Shown here: positions 1-9,766 of the stretch, in pieces
How the letters are laid out: the number at the start of each line of letters is the position of its first letter
Numbering within the stretch: the stretch's first letter is position 1
Assembly: GCF_037042905.1 (NCBI RefSeq)
Contig: NC_087262.1
Span: 23,287,501 to 23,351,500 of the forward strand
Length of the DNA: 64,000 nucleotides
Reading direction: 5' to 3'
Origin: Lytechinus pictus
Lineage: Eukaryota > Echinodermata > Echinoidea > Temnopleuroida > Toxopneustidae
Made by a program: the position numbers and the translations under genes
The notes under the pieces: model-generated
Told to the model about the DNA's origin: nothing
Database searches by the model: none
What the model saw: only the letters and a program-made list of their open reading frames with translations

Positions 1-75
1 AAGAGAGATTTTTTAAAGGTATGGGACTGAAAAGTTACTTAAGTTTCACACTGGGGGCACACCCGAGGCCGATTC
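1..75 (+). repeat. Intronic repeat, copy 1 of a pair with 1479-1550
   Basis: The first 75 bp, containing ttaaaggtatgggactgaaa and ggggcacacccgaggccg, recur at 1479-1550 in the intron before HYR exon 3. Both copies lie upstream of HYR exons, so this marks the boundary of an old tandem duplication of exon plus intron. Confidence 0.7.
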
Positions 76-341
76 TTTGCTATTGTCCTCTCAATTCAGT
101 TTTCTCAATCCACAAACACCGAAAAGCCATTTTAGAGCTATGCCTATATTATAGGCAACTCTAAACAACTTCTATGGTATCAGTACCAACATGAAATATT
201 TCAATGTCATTAAAAAATTATCATTTTTTATGCATTGTAGTTGCAAGTTCTATGCCAATGTTCATATTGGGCATTTATTGCTGCAGAGGTTTCTATACTT
301 TCAGAACACGTTAGAGCAATTTACTTCAAAATCTCTTTCAG

Positions 342-599
342 CCGATACAACTCCTCCAGTGGTGATCTGTCCCTCAAACATTACTCGCCCGGTGCTTCCT
401 GGAGTTACCTCTCTTGAAGTGGACTTTGCAACTGCAACAGCCACCGATGATTCCGGTACAACGTCTCTATTCAGCGTGGACCCTCCATCAGGAAGTTCAT
501 TCCTGCTTGGACCAACTGAAGTCAGTTTCGTGTTCATAGATGAATCTGGAAACGAAGGCTCTTGCACATTCTTTATTTCTATAGTCACAAGCACAATAG
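342..599 (+). CDS. HYR domain exon 1 of window
   Basis: 86 codons, phase 1 to phase 1, between an acceptor (tttcag) and donor (gtaagt). The translation starts DTTPPVVICPSNIT and holds the two HYR cysteines, one in the CPSNIT stretch and one in the EGSCTFF stretch, with the usual ATDDSGTT and GSSFLLGPTEV motifs between. HYR is an immunoglobulin-like adhesion fold. The exon and about 200 bp of the intron before it are closely similar to the next HYR exon and its upstream intron, so the two arose by recent tandem duplication. The preceding exon is outside the window. Confidence 0.85.
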
Positions 600-1031
600 G
601 TAAGTAAAACAAATAATAATTAAGAACTTAATAGTTATACCCGGAGAATCTCTGGTATTGTGAATCTCGTAGCATTGGGTCAAGCATGTGACTTTCAGAT
701 AGACATCTGGTTCTTGTATCCTTCCCTGGTCAATGAATCTTATCCACTTCACAGTTTGTGTTTTTGACTAGAAACTTGATTATTTGTTTTTCTCTTTTCA
801 GTTTCGTTGCCTCCTTACGCACAAACCGAAAAAAACATTTTTTCTTCCAGAGCTATACCTGTATAGCCAACTATTAACATCTACTGTTATCAGGACCACC
901 ATGAACAAATTCAAACCTCCTTAATACAAAAAAACATTGTAGTTGTAAGTTCTATGCCATATATGGCACCAAAGCTGCATAAGTGTACATACTTTTTTAG
1001 AACACGTTCAAGCACTTAAACTCTCTTTCAG

Positions 1032-1283
1032 CCGATACAACTCCTCCAGTGGTGATCTGTCCCCCAAACATCACTCGCTCGGTGCTTCCTGGAGTTACCT
1101 CTCTTGAGGTGTTCTTCCCAACTGCAACAGCCACGGATGAATCTGGTACGACGTCTCTAGTTAGCGTGAACCCTCCATCTGGAAGTTCATTCCCGCTTGG
1201 ACCAACCGACGTTAGATTCACATTTGAAGATGATGCTGGAAATGAAGGATATTGCACGCTTGTCATTACTATAAACACATCAC
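1032..1283 (+). CDS. HYR domain exon 2 of window
   Basis: 84 codons, phase 1-1, acceptor tttcag, donor gtacgt. The translation opens DTTPPVVICPPNIT and has ATDESGTT, GSSFPLGPTDV and NEGYCTL, so both HYR cysteines are kept. The donor at 1284 was chosen over a GT four bases later because it alone keeps the phase-1 pattern of the neighbouring exons. It is the sister of the exon at 342-599. Confidence 0.85.
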
Positions 1284-1478
1284 GTACGTATTCTAGGGAC
1301 AGATCCAGAATTTCACAGAAATTCCTGCGATCTTGTTTTATATATATATATATTAAAGTTTTCTCTTTCGTTAAATGCCCAAAATCGTATTCAACAAATA
1401 AAAGCACAAAAACAAAGTTTGTCCCTACCCAAACTGAAATTATTTGTCTCATTTCAAAAATGGAAATATCACTTTAAA

Positions 1479-1550
1479 AGAGGGATTTTTTAAATGTATG
1501 GGACTGAAAAGTTACTTAAGTTTTAGACTGGGGGCACACCCGAGGCCGAA
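1479..1550 (+). repeat. Intronic repeat, copy 2 of a pair with 1-75
   Basis: Near-identical to the opening of the window (shared ggggcacacccgaggccg). It lies about 245 bp upstream of HYR exon 3. Confidence 0.7.
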
Positions 1551-1793
1551 TGTCCAACACAAATTGTACAAGAGTTCGACATTCTGCTTCTCTTTATTAT
1601 GTGATAATGATTACATAAAATTGTATTGTCTAACTATAATTTTCTAGCAAAATCTGATATAGTATTAATGACGGAATTGAGAGCTCCAACAAACAAATTG
1701 GGTTTTCATAAATTGCAGATAAGTGTGATTGCGTTTAGAAAAGCCGGGACTCTCTCATACATTTGTGTACCTTTCCTTTTAAAATTCCTTTAG

Positions 1794-2045
1794 CTGATAC
1801 AACACCTCCAGTTGTGACCTGTCCTGCAGATATAGATCGGTCAGTGCCCCGAGGAATTACATCTCTTGATGTATATTTCTCAACTGCAACAGCCACAGAT
1901 GACTCTGGCATGACGTCTCTAGTTAGCGTGGACCCTCCATCTGGTAGTTCGTTTCCGCTTGGACCAACTGAAGTCCGATTCGTATTTCAAGACGAAGCTG
2001 GAAATGAAGGAAATTGCTCGTTTGTAATTACTATAAGCACAATAC
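1794..2045 (+). CDS. HYR domain exon 3 of window
   Basis: 84 codons, phase 1-1, acceptor cctttag, donor gtaagt. Reads DTTPPVVTCPADIDRSVPRG, then ATDDSGMT, GSSFPLGPTEV and NEGNCSF. Both conserved cysteines are present. The potential N-glycosylation signal at the CPxNIT position of the first two exons is lost here (ADID instead of a NIT triplet). Confidence 0.85.
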
Positions 2046-2336
2046 GTAAGTATCCGGGAAGTTTTGGGGTCAAAGTTTTACCCTGTAAATTCTGTGGAGA
2101 TGGAATTCGGTTTTCAAAGTTGACAAGATGCGTTATATGAAAAATTTGCATGCTAGCCTAATAGTTGTTGCCTCTTAAATCTTGATCGTCCATAAACAAG
2201 GATTGAGGAATATACCATTATCTAGCTTTGATGAATTTGAATGTAAATTCAATATCCTGGCTTTAGTATATCGGAACTGACATACCAGATTCGTACAGTA
2301 ATTCGTATTTTCAATTTCCCTTAACATCTTCCTCAG

Positions 2337-2585
2337 CTGATACAACTCCTCCGATTGTAACATGTCCTCCAAATATTACGCGTTATGTGCCTTCTGAAGT
2401 GAGCTCTCTTCAGGTAAACTTCTCAAGTGCAACAGCCACAGATGACACCGGCACCACGTCACTACTCAGCGTGGAGCCTTCGTCTGGCAGTTCCTTTCCT
2501 CTTGGAACAACTGAAGTCAGATTCGTGTTCCTAGATGAAGTTGGAAATGAAGGATTCTGCACTTTCGCGATTACTATAATCATGC
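2337..2585 (+). CDS. HYR domain exon 4 of window
   Basis: 83 codons, phase 1-1, acceptor cctcag, donor gtgggt. Reads DTTPPIVTCPPNITRYVPSE, then ATDDTGTT, GSSFPLGTTEV and NEGFCTF. The open frame runs on downstream to 3130, but that part is hydrophobic, T-rich intron sequence and is not coding. The phase-1 donor at 2586 fits the neighbours. Confidence 0.82.
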
Positions 2586-3579
2586 GTGGGTATCTAAATA
2601 TACATTCCTCTCATTCTTCCTCTCTTTCCCGCTCTCTCCATTCTCAAACATCTTTCCCTTTTTTCTCTTTCGTCCCTCACGTTCTTTATGTTTTCTTTAT
2701 CTTTCTTGGACATCAGTCTTTATATTATCATCGTCAAAATATCTATCCGAATGATTCCTATGTTGATTGTGTATATGCGTTTATATATGTATATTGTGTA
2801 TATATTGTGTACGTATGTATAATCATGTGTAATGTGTGCATGTATGTATATGTCACCTGCATGCTTATCACTCCCTTCTATTATTTATGTCATGAGGCAT
2901 TTACTATTTTGAAGTTGTTTCTCTTTTTGACGAAATACTATTTTGTTTTTGTTTATCTGCCTATATTCCTTGAATTGTATTATTTTGTACTTCTTGTTTT
3001 GAACAAAATGTTGGCGAATGCCAGTGACGTTCTAATAAATTCAATTCAATTCATTTATGTTACCAATGTAACTCCATGGGTTCCTTTAAAAGAAATTACT
3101 ACAATGTTGAGATTTTTTTATAGAAAATAAGGAGGACCGGCCAGATAATGCTGAGAAATATCATGAAATACACGGCGTGTTTCAGTAATATGTCTGATCT
3201 GACAAACTTTCTTGATTTTGATGGTCTGTCTTACTAATACTTATATATACATTGGTAATGTCGGAAAACATAATGACAAGACCTTTCATAAAACGCTCCT
3301 TTTGTCTTGAAAGTGACGATGTGAAACTGGAATGTAAAATTTTAGATATCACTCTCCCAATGCAATCCCAAACCAATCGATAAATTATAACCGAGTCATT
3401 GCACACCTGAGACAGTAAAGTGTTGAAAAGGGGGAAATAGTGATTTGAATCCGTAATTTAGCATATCTTATATATAATATTAAGACCATTGTCTGGATCT
3501 AAATAGTCATCCTTTTATACATGAACAGTCCAGAACCATACCACCTTTTATCAGAAGTTCATTCTTTTCCTCTTTTCAG

Positions 3580-3831
3580 TTGACAACATTCCACCGGAAG
3601 TGACGTGTCCTTCCAACATTACCCGGTTCGTCCCTCAAGGATCAGATTCTCAGAGGGTTGTCTTCCCATCTGCAACAGCCATTGACAATTCCGGAAAGAC
3701 GTCTTTTGTCAGTGTGGACCCTCCTTCGGGTAGTCCATTCCCTCTTGGCTCGACGGAAGTTATATTTGAATATTCTGATCCCAGGGGAAATGTCGGAAGC
3801 TGCTCGTTTTTTATCACCATCACTCCATTAG
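3580..3831 (+). CDS. HYR domain exon 5 of window (most diverged)
   Basis: 84 codons, phase 1-1, acceptor tttcag, donor gtaagt. Reads DNIPPEVTCPSNITRFVPQG, then AIDNSGKT, GSPFPLGSTEV and NVGSCSF. It keeps both HYR cysteines but differs from the other four at many places, so it is the older member; it sits next to the EGF exons as the last HYR module. Confidence 0.84.
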
Positions 3832-3851
3832 GTAAGTTTATAGAAGGCTAT

Positions 3852-3989
3852 GGACCAGTTTCATAAAGACTTAAGATAATGGTAACTTGTCCATTATAGA
3901 AACTACCATGGAAATTTCGATCGTGGTTGGCTGCTGGGCAGTGGAAGTTACCATCATGCCAAAGTTACCATAATCATAAGTCTTTCCCC
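3852..3989. repeat. Foldback (MITE-like) element in intron
   Basis: The left end ggaccagtttcataaagact and the right end ataagtctttcccc are imperfect inverted repeats, with smaller inverted motifs (ggtaactt, aagttacc) inside. About 138 bp. The end sequence resembles the GGGGCC-x-GTT-x-CA-x-AAAG ends of foldbacks at 10768, 28013, 28186 and 28526. Confidence 0.5.
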
Positions 3990-4444
3990 TTAAAAGCAAG
4001 GAGTGCATTCACCCATATCCTTAACAGAATTTATCAGGTTTCAAACAGTTCTGCAACAAAACTGATAGCTTTGTCTGATATAGATCTTTAGATCTATCCC
4101 CCCAAAAAATGTAAAACTACGATGCAATCTGTATGTTCTGTATTAAGTGACAATCTGTCCATGTTTCGATTTCTGTTAGTTAGACTTGTAGCAACCCGTA
4201 GTTTCGATAGCATGTAACTGGATGGCAATCTTCCGAATACGTGTGAATTTTGTTCTTAATCGAAGGTTAATTTTCGACCTTATGGGTTGTCGATGAAGAA
4301 ACTGTCTCTTCTCCTTTCTTCGTAACAAAATAACCTCATGAAAATTAATTTATATCAAATTCAGTTCATGAGCAAAAAGGTTGTACTGTTTTCAAAGTGT
4401 TTAACTTTATAGGTAAGATACATCTTCTTTTTGTCTATTTACAG

Positions 4445-4558
4445 GGCCGACTAGTTGCGGTGGCTCAACATGTGAGAACGGGGCGACTTGTGTGACCTCA
4501 GCAGATAGTTTTCAATGTGCATGTGTTCCAGGCTTTGTAGGCAGACAGTGTGAAATCG
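4445..4558 (+). CDS. EGF-like domain exon (non-calcium type)
   Basis: Exactly 38 codons, phase 1-1, acceptor ttacag, donor gtatgt. Six cysteines have EGF spacing: SCGGSTCENGATC, then FQCACVPGF, then RQCEI. The position where calcium-binding EGFs carry Asp or Asn (third residue of the C-x-D/N pattern) is Thr here, so calcium binding is not expected. The one-domain-per-exon layout matches fibropellin and Notch-like EGF repeats. Confidence 0.85.
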
Positions 4559-4837
4559 GTATGTAACTTAATAGTTTTTTTTTAAGTAGGCCCTATATTC
4601 TTTCCCCATTTCGCTTCTGAACTTTCTTAATTTTTCTGGAATTATGTATCTGATACCATTAAAAAAGACTGGAAAATGGGAAGAGGGTTGATGATGTTAT
4701 GAACTGTTTTTTATTATGACTAGTGAACACCCTTAGTAATTGTAATTACCCACATTTTGAATAGGTACCTCCATGACCAATTACAATTTTCCATGTTATG
4801 ACAAGCGATCGTGTTCCTCGATTATAAATAGCAATTC

Positions 4838-4985
4838 TCTTATGTATAATGGACAAGATGAATAGCAACCATTATGAATAACTACCTTTATGAATAATGA
4901 CCCTTATGAATAGGGAGCGTTTTGACCATTATGGCTAGCAGTCCTTATGAATAGCAATCATTACGACTAGTTGTCCTCATGACTG
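4838..4985 (+). repeat. Intronic minisatellite, TTATGAATAG-type units
   Basis: Diverged tandem units of roughly 15-25 bp built on the motif ttatgaatag plus a short spacer (caac, actac, gaccc, caatc). No coding sense. Confidence 0.55.
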
Positions 4986-5042
4986 TCGTACAGATCCCAT
5001 TTACATACCCATTATTATTATTATTATTACATTCTCAATCAG

Positions 5043-5156
5043 ATATCAATGAGTGTTCAAGTTTACCCTGTATGAATGGAGGAACCTGCATCGATGGTGT
5101 TGATCGATTCTCATGCCTCTGTCGACAGGGTTTCTCCGGTATCAACTGTGAAAAGG
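5043..5156 (+). CDS. Calcium-binding EGF-like domain exon
   Basis: 38 codons, phase 1-1, acceptor atcag, donor gtaaga. Begins DINEC, the classic calcium-binding EGF start, and keeps six cysteines. The CIDGVDRFSC stretch matches the C-x-[DN]-x4-[FY]-x-C consensus for beta-hydroxylation of Asp or Asn. The following avidin-like domain begins about 800 bp downstream, after an intron with two foldback repeats. Confidence 0.87.
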
Positions 5157-5530
5157 GTAAGACTTTATGCGACAGTCACACCCAACGTAGCCGACTTTAA
5201 ACAGATCGATTCTATGCCATAATAATTCGAAATAATGGATAATCTTTAATCTGTCTGCAGTCGATTTCGTTGGTTTGACTGTAGCATTGTAACGTTTGTA
5301 GCGAGAGGAAATTATTATGCGGGGTACATAATTATCCTGCGTTCGTAAAGGTCACGTTGATCCAGGCAGGGGCTTGTTATTGCCCTCAGACCAGCTGAAC
5401 TTTGTAAATGTTTTTAAAGTATGGGTTAAGTTAATCCGGATACCTTAATGGGATGCATATGAAAAATAATTAAAAAAAAAAACTTTAATACGAGTTTCTT
5501 TTCTTTGCCTAAATTCACCCTTTAGTATAC

Positions 5531-5661
5531 AAATGATGCACAGATGTGAGTGCATCGGTAGGTTTTGTGAGCATAAGGTAACTATAAAACTGTGGGTCTA
5601 GAATAAATTACTGCATGCTCACTGGTCCTACCGATGCACGAAAAAAGCTGTTTATCATTTG
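5531..5661. repeat. Foldback repeat in intron before avidin exons
   Basis: Arm gtgcatcggtagg at 5550-5562 pairs with cctaccgatgcac at 5627-5639, and outer segments near 5531 and 5661 (aaatgatgcacag, ctgtttatcattt) add weaker pairing. Likely a small non-autonomous element. Confidence 0.5.
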
Positions 5662-5706
5662 TTTTATAGAATGGTGTAATTTTTTGGGGGCGAAAATCAT
5701 TTTTTT

Positions 5707-5787
5707 AACCATGCATAAGTAATTACCTACACATGGCAAATTTACCGGATGCACAGCTGGTCGTGCGTCGGTAACTTATGCATGGTT
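5707..5787. repeat. Short perfect inverted repeat in intron
   Basis: aaccatgcataagt at 5707-5720 is the exact reverse complement of acttatgcatggtt at 5774-5787. It lies just after the foldback at 5531-5661. Confidence 0.55.
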
Positions 5788-5967
5788 GCCATTCCGTAAC
5801 ATGTTTTGATGTCTTTAGTGTCGATGCTTTGACTAAGAATAAAATAGGTTTAAGCACATTGTACTCACTGAATAGAGTTTTGTCAGCACATAAGGCAAAA
5901 TCTCCCTATATCACAAATACTTTGTAGTTCACTGTTCTTTGTTTTCCATATGTTTGCTTTCAAATAG

Positions 5968-6096
5968 TTGAAATTTGTGATCTAGAAGGTGATTGGTACA
6001 ACGAATGCAATGATCGGCTGAGTCTCTCACCTACCTCGACTGGGCTTATCTTAGGGTTTTATCACACCAACAATGAAATAAGTACAGGATACACCG
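5968..6096 (+). CDS. Avidin-like domain, exon 1 of 3
   Basis: 43 codons, phase 1-1, acceptor aaatag, donor gtaagt. The reading VEICDLEGDWYNECNDRL followed by SLSPTSTGLILGFYHTNN aligns with the first strands of avidin. By that alignment the biotin-contact Asn of avidin (N12) and the Tyr33 and Thr35 positions are kept, while Ser16 is Asp. In fibropellins this domain closes the protein; biotin binding there is doubtful. Confidence 0.87.
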
Positions 6097-6139
6097 GTAA
6101 GTCGAACACAATAAGCAGCAATGAAGTTTATGACATTGT

Positions 6140-6300
6140 TGGTGGTGGTGGTGCATGGTGAAAGTGATGATTCGATGACAATGTGATGGTGATGGTGATG
6201 ATGATGGTGATGATGATGATGTTGGTGATGGTGATGATAATAATGATGATGATAATGATGGTGGTGATGATGATTCGATGATGATGATGATGATGTAAAG
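6140..6300. repeat. (GAT)n microsatellite
   Basis: Interrupted runs of gat/gatggt in the intron between avidin exons 1 and 2. They create spurious His- and Ser-rich open frames on the minus strand. Confidence 0.8.
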
Positions 6301-6697
6301 CAATCGTATAGCGCAATTTATCGGTAAATACTTTCAAAGGTGCCGGCTGCCCAATATGTCACGCATTATTCTCACAGTTGCGGAGAAAGATAGGGCAGAC
6401 TTAAAGGTTTCAACGGAGTTGAATTTGTAAAAAATTGCAAAGACGATGAGCAACTGACGAAAAGCTCCACCGCCGATGATGATGATGATAATGAATGTTA
6501 TAAAGACACAGAGACAATTCATAATTCATAATATACGAAACATTAATTCGGTGCATCTGAAGTACCAATACATCTTAAATCTTAAATTCACACAACGTTT
6601 ACATAGCAAATTCTTCTCACCACTTGAGCTTACCTAACCTTATCAATCGTTAATATTTTTCTATAAATGTTTACTTATTACAATTTCACAACTTTAG

Positions 6698-6896
6698 ATC
6701 CGACGGTCGTCATAGGTTACATCAACCTAAAGTGCTATTTCTCATCCTTTGGGTTTATAGTTAGTTGGAACAAGGGCCAATCTACGGGCGGTTGGTCGGG
6801 TCAGTGCCATTTATGTGATGGTCAAGAAGTTCTTTACACTACATGGACAACCAGGTTACGAGTTAATACTTGTGACGACACTAGATTAGCTACACG
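6698..6896 (+). CDS. Avidin-like domain, exon 2 of 3
   Basis: Starts phase 1 and ends phase 2; acceptor ctttag, donor gtaagc. Contains FGFIVSWNKGQSTGGWSGQC and EVLYTTW, strands 5-7 of the avidin barrel. Avidin Trp70, Ser75 and Trp97 positions are kept, Phe79 is Trp as in streptavidin, and Thr77 is Gly. The Trp110 region reads CDDTRLATR, with no Trp. Extra cysteines (LKCYF, GQCHLC, NTCDD) suggest disulfides not present in chicken avidin. Confidence 0.87.
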
Positions 6897-7020
6897 GTAA
6901 GCTAATTGTCTTTTATTTCATTTATATGGGTTCGTGTTAATTCTGATCTTCAGTAATCTACGATCGTGGTAAACGCTCGTTGTTCAGACTGTTCGTAAAT
7001 CTGCAAAGAAAATAGAGCTC

Positions 7021-7266
7021 GTAACTTCCAAGGTTCGATGTTCTGGTAACGATATAAGGTTCGTTAGTCCGGAAATGAAATAACGTTCGTTATTCCGAAA
7101 TCCGAAGGTTCGATAGTCCGAAATGAATTATTGTTCGTAAGTACGAAAACAATTAATTATGTAAACTTTGTTTCATTTTCGGATCAACAAATCTTCGTAT
7201 TAACGAATCTTTGAACAAATGAACTGCCGTAATATCGAACCTTCAGAAGAACGAACGTTGGAATTC
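7021..7266. repeat. Palindromic repeat with GGTTCGTTATTCCGAAA-type units
   Basis: A motif like aaggttcgatagtccgaaat occurs about four times in 7028-7140, then in inverted orientation to about 7266 (tcgaacct, gaacgaacgtt, attcgg). It looks like a foldback element in the last-but-one intron. Confidence 0.5.
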
Positions 7267-7834
7267 GGAATAACCAGCTGTAACCCATTTTGAATTTCTT
7301 TGCACCACACGGATTCCAAGATTACATACTAGTTGTTTTTTATTATTTTTTGTTAAGACTGCGTATTTCAGTTATTGATTTCGTGTAACTTATAGTGAAA
7401 ATTCCCTTTCAATATAGATTTGATTTGTAATTCTGTGGTCTATAATTTATTTAATATTTTATTATCATCAATCTATTGAAATATTCATGTTTGAATATAT
7501 GTAGATGTTAGTCCGTTAAAATAACAAAATGGACTCTTATTACACGTAGTTCTCCATCTTCCAGCTTTTACTGAATAGGTTTAACTGCAGAATACACTCT
7601 TATAAGGATCGGTCAAAGTAACCAATATGTTGATGAATATGTGTCCAAATGATGGTCAATATCAACCAAAAATTCTGGTAGATTTTAAACAATAAATTGG
7701 TTGATTTTGACTAATTTTATCGTTCAAAATTAATATTCACAACACATTGGTGACCAAGCCCCTTTTAAAGTGTAGATAAAATTGAATAATAAATAATGTA
7801 TCTGTGATGCTTTGTTATTTTATTGTATTTTCAG

Positions 7835-7892
7835 AGTTGGACAAGATAAATGGACTCGATACCAGCAACATCCTGCTCCGCGTGAAGCATGA
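7835..7892 (+). CDS. Avidin-like domain, exon 3 of 3, with stop codon
   Basis: After acceptor tttcag the phase-2 join gives ATRVGQDKWTRYQQHPAPRE, then Ala and TGA. This is the last strand of the avidin barrel and the C terminus; the Asp of VGQD sits where avidin has Asn118 and streptavidin Asp128. The match of phase and the ATRVG motif across the join make the exon secure although it encodes only 18 residues. Confidence 0.87.
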
Positions 7893-7944
7893 AAACAATC
7901 CAAATTTAAAATTATATTTCTTCGCCATTTCTCGGTTTCTGTCA

Positions 7945-8502
7945 AAGGTCAAGTCCACCCCACAAACTTGAATTAATAGAGAAAACTCTAAAAGGAATAA
8001 TGCTGAAAAATGTTTAAAAATCGGATGTGAAATAAAGACAATTTTGACGTTTTACAGTATTTTTTCATTCACAAAGCAGTACAATTCAAAACACGCAGAC
8101 GGGTTTGATAATGAATTATTTTGAACTGAATTATTTATTACTATTATGGCATAAACGGTTTTATTTCTAGATGAATTATGGAATTGCAATTTTATGACAC
8201 GTAATAAATAAACCATGGGGTTCTTATTGTCAAATTTACAAAATTCAAATATTCTGTATATTTCATGTAATAAAATACAGAAACAGTGAGTGTTCGAGTG
8301 TGATGTAACCGGTTCTTTTATTATTGCATAACAACCGTCTGATGTTCTGATAATATAACTGCAATTTTAAAATCGTAGATCTGTCTCTTTTTGCATGTTT
8401 TATATTCAATTTTGATGGAATTTTCAACTTGAGACTTGTTTCATATAAAATTGGGGTTTTCTTTTCATATCACATTGTTGTGTTGAGGGTGGACTTGACC
8501 TT
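7945..8502. mobile_element. Inverted-repeat element overlapping the 3' UTR
   Basis: The arm aaggtcaagtccaccc at 7945-7960 is the exact reverse complement of gggtggacttgacctt at 8487-8502. The interval is AT-rich with no ORF, as expected of a MITE. It begins 52 bp after the stop codon of the avidin-like gene. Confidence 0.6.
8031..8036 (+). promoter_or_regulatory. Candidate polyadenylation signal of the avidin-like gene
   Basis: An AATAAA hexamer lies 139 bp after the stop codon. It falls inside the inverted-repeat element at 7945-8502, so the gene may use a transposon-supplied signal. Other AATAAA-like hexamers follow at about 8203 and 8266. Confidence 0.4.
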
Positions 8503-9766
8503 ATAAAGAACCCAATATACAAAAAATATATATCGTATGTATATATGTATATTTCTCTTTGAAATACCGGCGGGGGAGTAACATTGCTATAATTTGGACA
8601 TATGTTTTTAGATGGTCGATGTTGGATTATTTTATGATGACGATTTAATCAGAAAATGATTAATAAGTAAACATAGTCGATTTGAAAATATAAATTTCTA
8701 CATGTATTCATTAGGTTACCGTAAAGAAAGGTCATTGATAAAGATTTCTACTTCTTCGGTATTTTCATGAGAATTTATCAGTCAAATCTGCATGTCATTA
8801 CAAATATCACACAAATGTATAGATTAAATAATTTTATATTTTGTCAACCCAATTATAACCTTATACATCATATCTTATCATTTCAGACCCTCCCATGTGC
8901 CATGGGTCCATGGAAACAAATTGTTTAGAAATAAATTATATTATGAAAAGGAAGTTGAAATCATGATTACTTTCATGAAGTAAACCTTTTGAAATGGTAT
9001 ATTCATTCCATATGCTACGCTATTGTGCTTTCATGCTTTCACATGCCACTTTTTAAGTATAATTTCCGGCGATTTTTTTGTTAATTCTCTTAGATTCAAT
9101 TAACACATATTAATTCATTCATATTAGAAATTAATCATTGTTTTGCTGTTAGCACAGAACTTGATTCTGAAAAAAGTTTTCATTTTATTTTCATTTCATT
9201 TTACTGTTCCCAAATGAAATACGAAGTTTAGTTCAGTGTCGAGACATATCCCTTTTCTTATATGTAAATATATCTATTTATATTATTGGGAAGCAACTAT
9301 ATTGTATCCATGTTTTAGAAACATTTTATCTATCAAATAAAATCATTGTTGAAACCATTTTCCATAGATTGCTTGATTAATATACATGTACTTAAATTGG
9401 TATATTTTAACTTTTGTGACATCTAGAATAACATAAAGGATCGATGATTGATAATGTATGTTTTATTCAGATACTGCAATATAAATCATCGTTTTGAATT
9501 AATTTAATTTTTTATTTGAATTATTTTGAAATCCTATCATGAGTATATACTCAGAAGTCATTCGTTGCAAAGACTATTTTGAAAAAATAAATCTTTCCCT
9601 AAATGCATTCCAGGATATTGATGAATAGTTTGATTTATGAATCGCTCTTTGTCGTAAGTTTTATAGTAAATTGAAAGATCTATGTCTCGACAATCAGTAT
9701 TTTTTTTCTATTTAGGCCTACTTTCTATATGGCTACCAATGAATGAATATAATATACATAAAGTAG
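8503..9766. other. AT-rich intergenic stretch, no feature seen
   Basis: No ORF over 60 codons with any family likeness, no repeat structure beyond scattered A/T runs. Probably spacer after the avidin-like gene. Confidence 0.6.

Larger units (their letters stand above)
342..8036 (+). other. Gene model: fibropellin-like HYR-EGF-avidin extracellular matrix gene (3' part)
   Basis: Ten plus-strand exons join into one open frame: five HYR (hyalin repeat) exons, two EGF exons and three exons of an avidin-like domain ending in TGA at 7890-7892. All introns are phase 1 except the last, which is phase 2, so the HYR and EGF exons are symmetrical 1-1 modules suited to exon duplication. An avidin-like end after EGF repeats is typical of sea urchin fibropellins, secreted proteins of the embryonic apical lamina; HYR repeats are typical of hyalin, also an embryonic matrix protein. 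The joint architecture suggests a secreted adhesive matrix protein. The signal peptide and further modules must lie left of the window. No frame break is seen in any exon. The link to fibropellin is family inference; the localisation was not observed. Confidence 0.85.

Noticed and set aside
301-612. Open frame of 103 codons on the minus strand opposite the first HYR exon (and a similar one at 997-1452)
   Set aside because: They mirror the HYR exons on the plus strand, which have domain motifs and splice sites; the minus frames have no family likeness.
2586-3130. Continuation of the HYR exon 4 frame for about 180 codons
   Set aside because: Past the donor at 2586 the translation is low-complexity and hydrophobic with T-rich DNA, so it is intron read-through. 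A LINE-like (AATTC)n tail near 3035 supports non-coding DNA.
6046-6337. His-rich and Ser-rich minus-strand ORFs
   Set aside because: Translation of a (GAT)n microsatellite.
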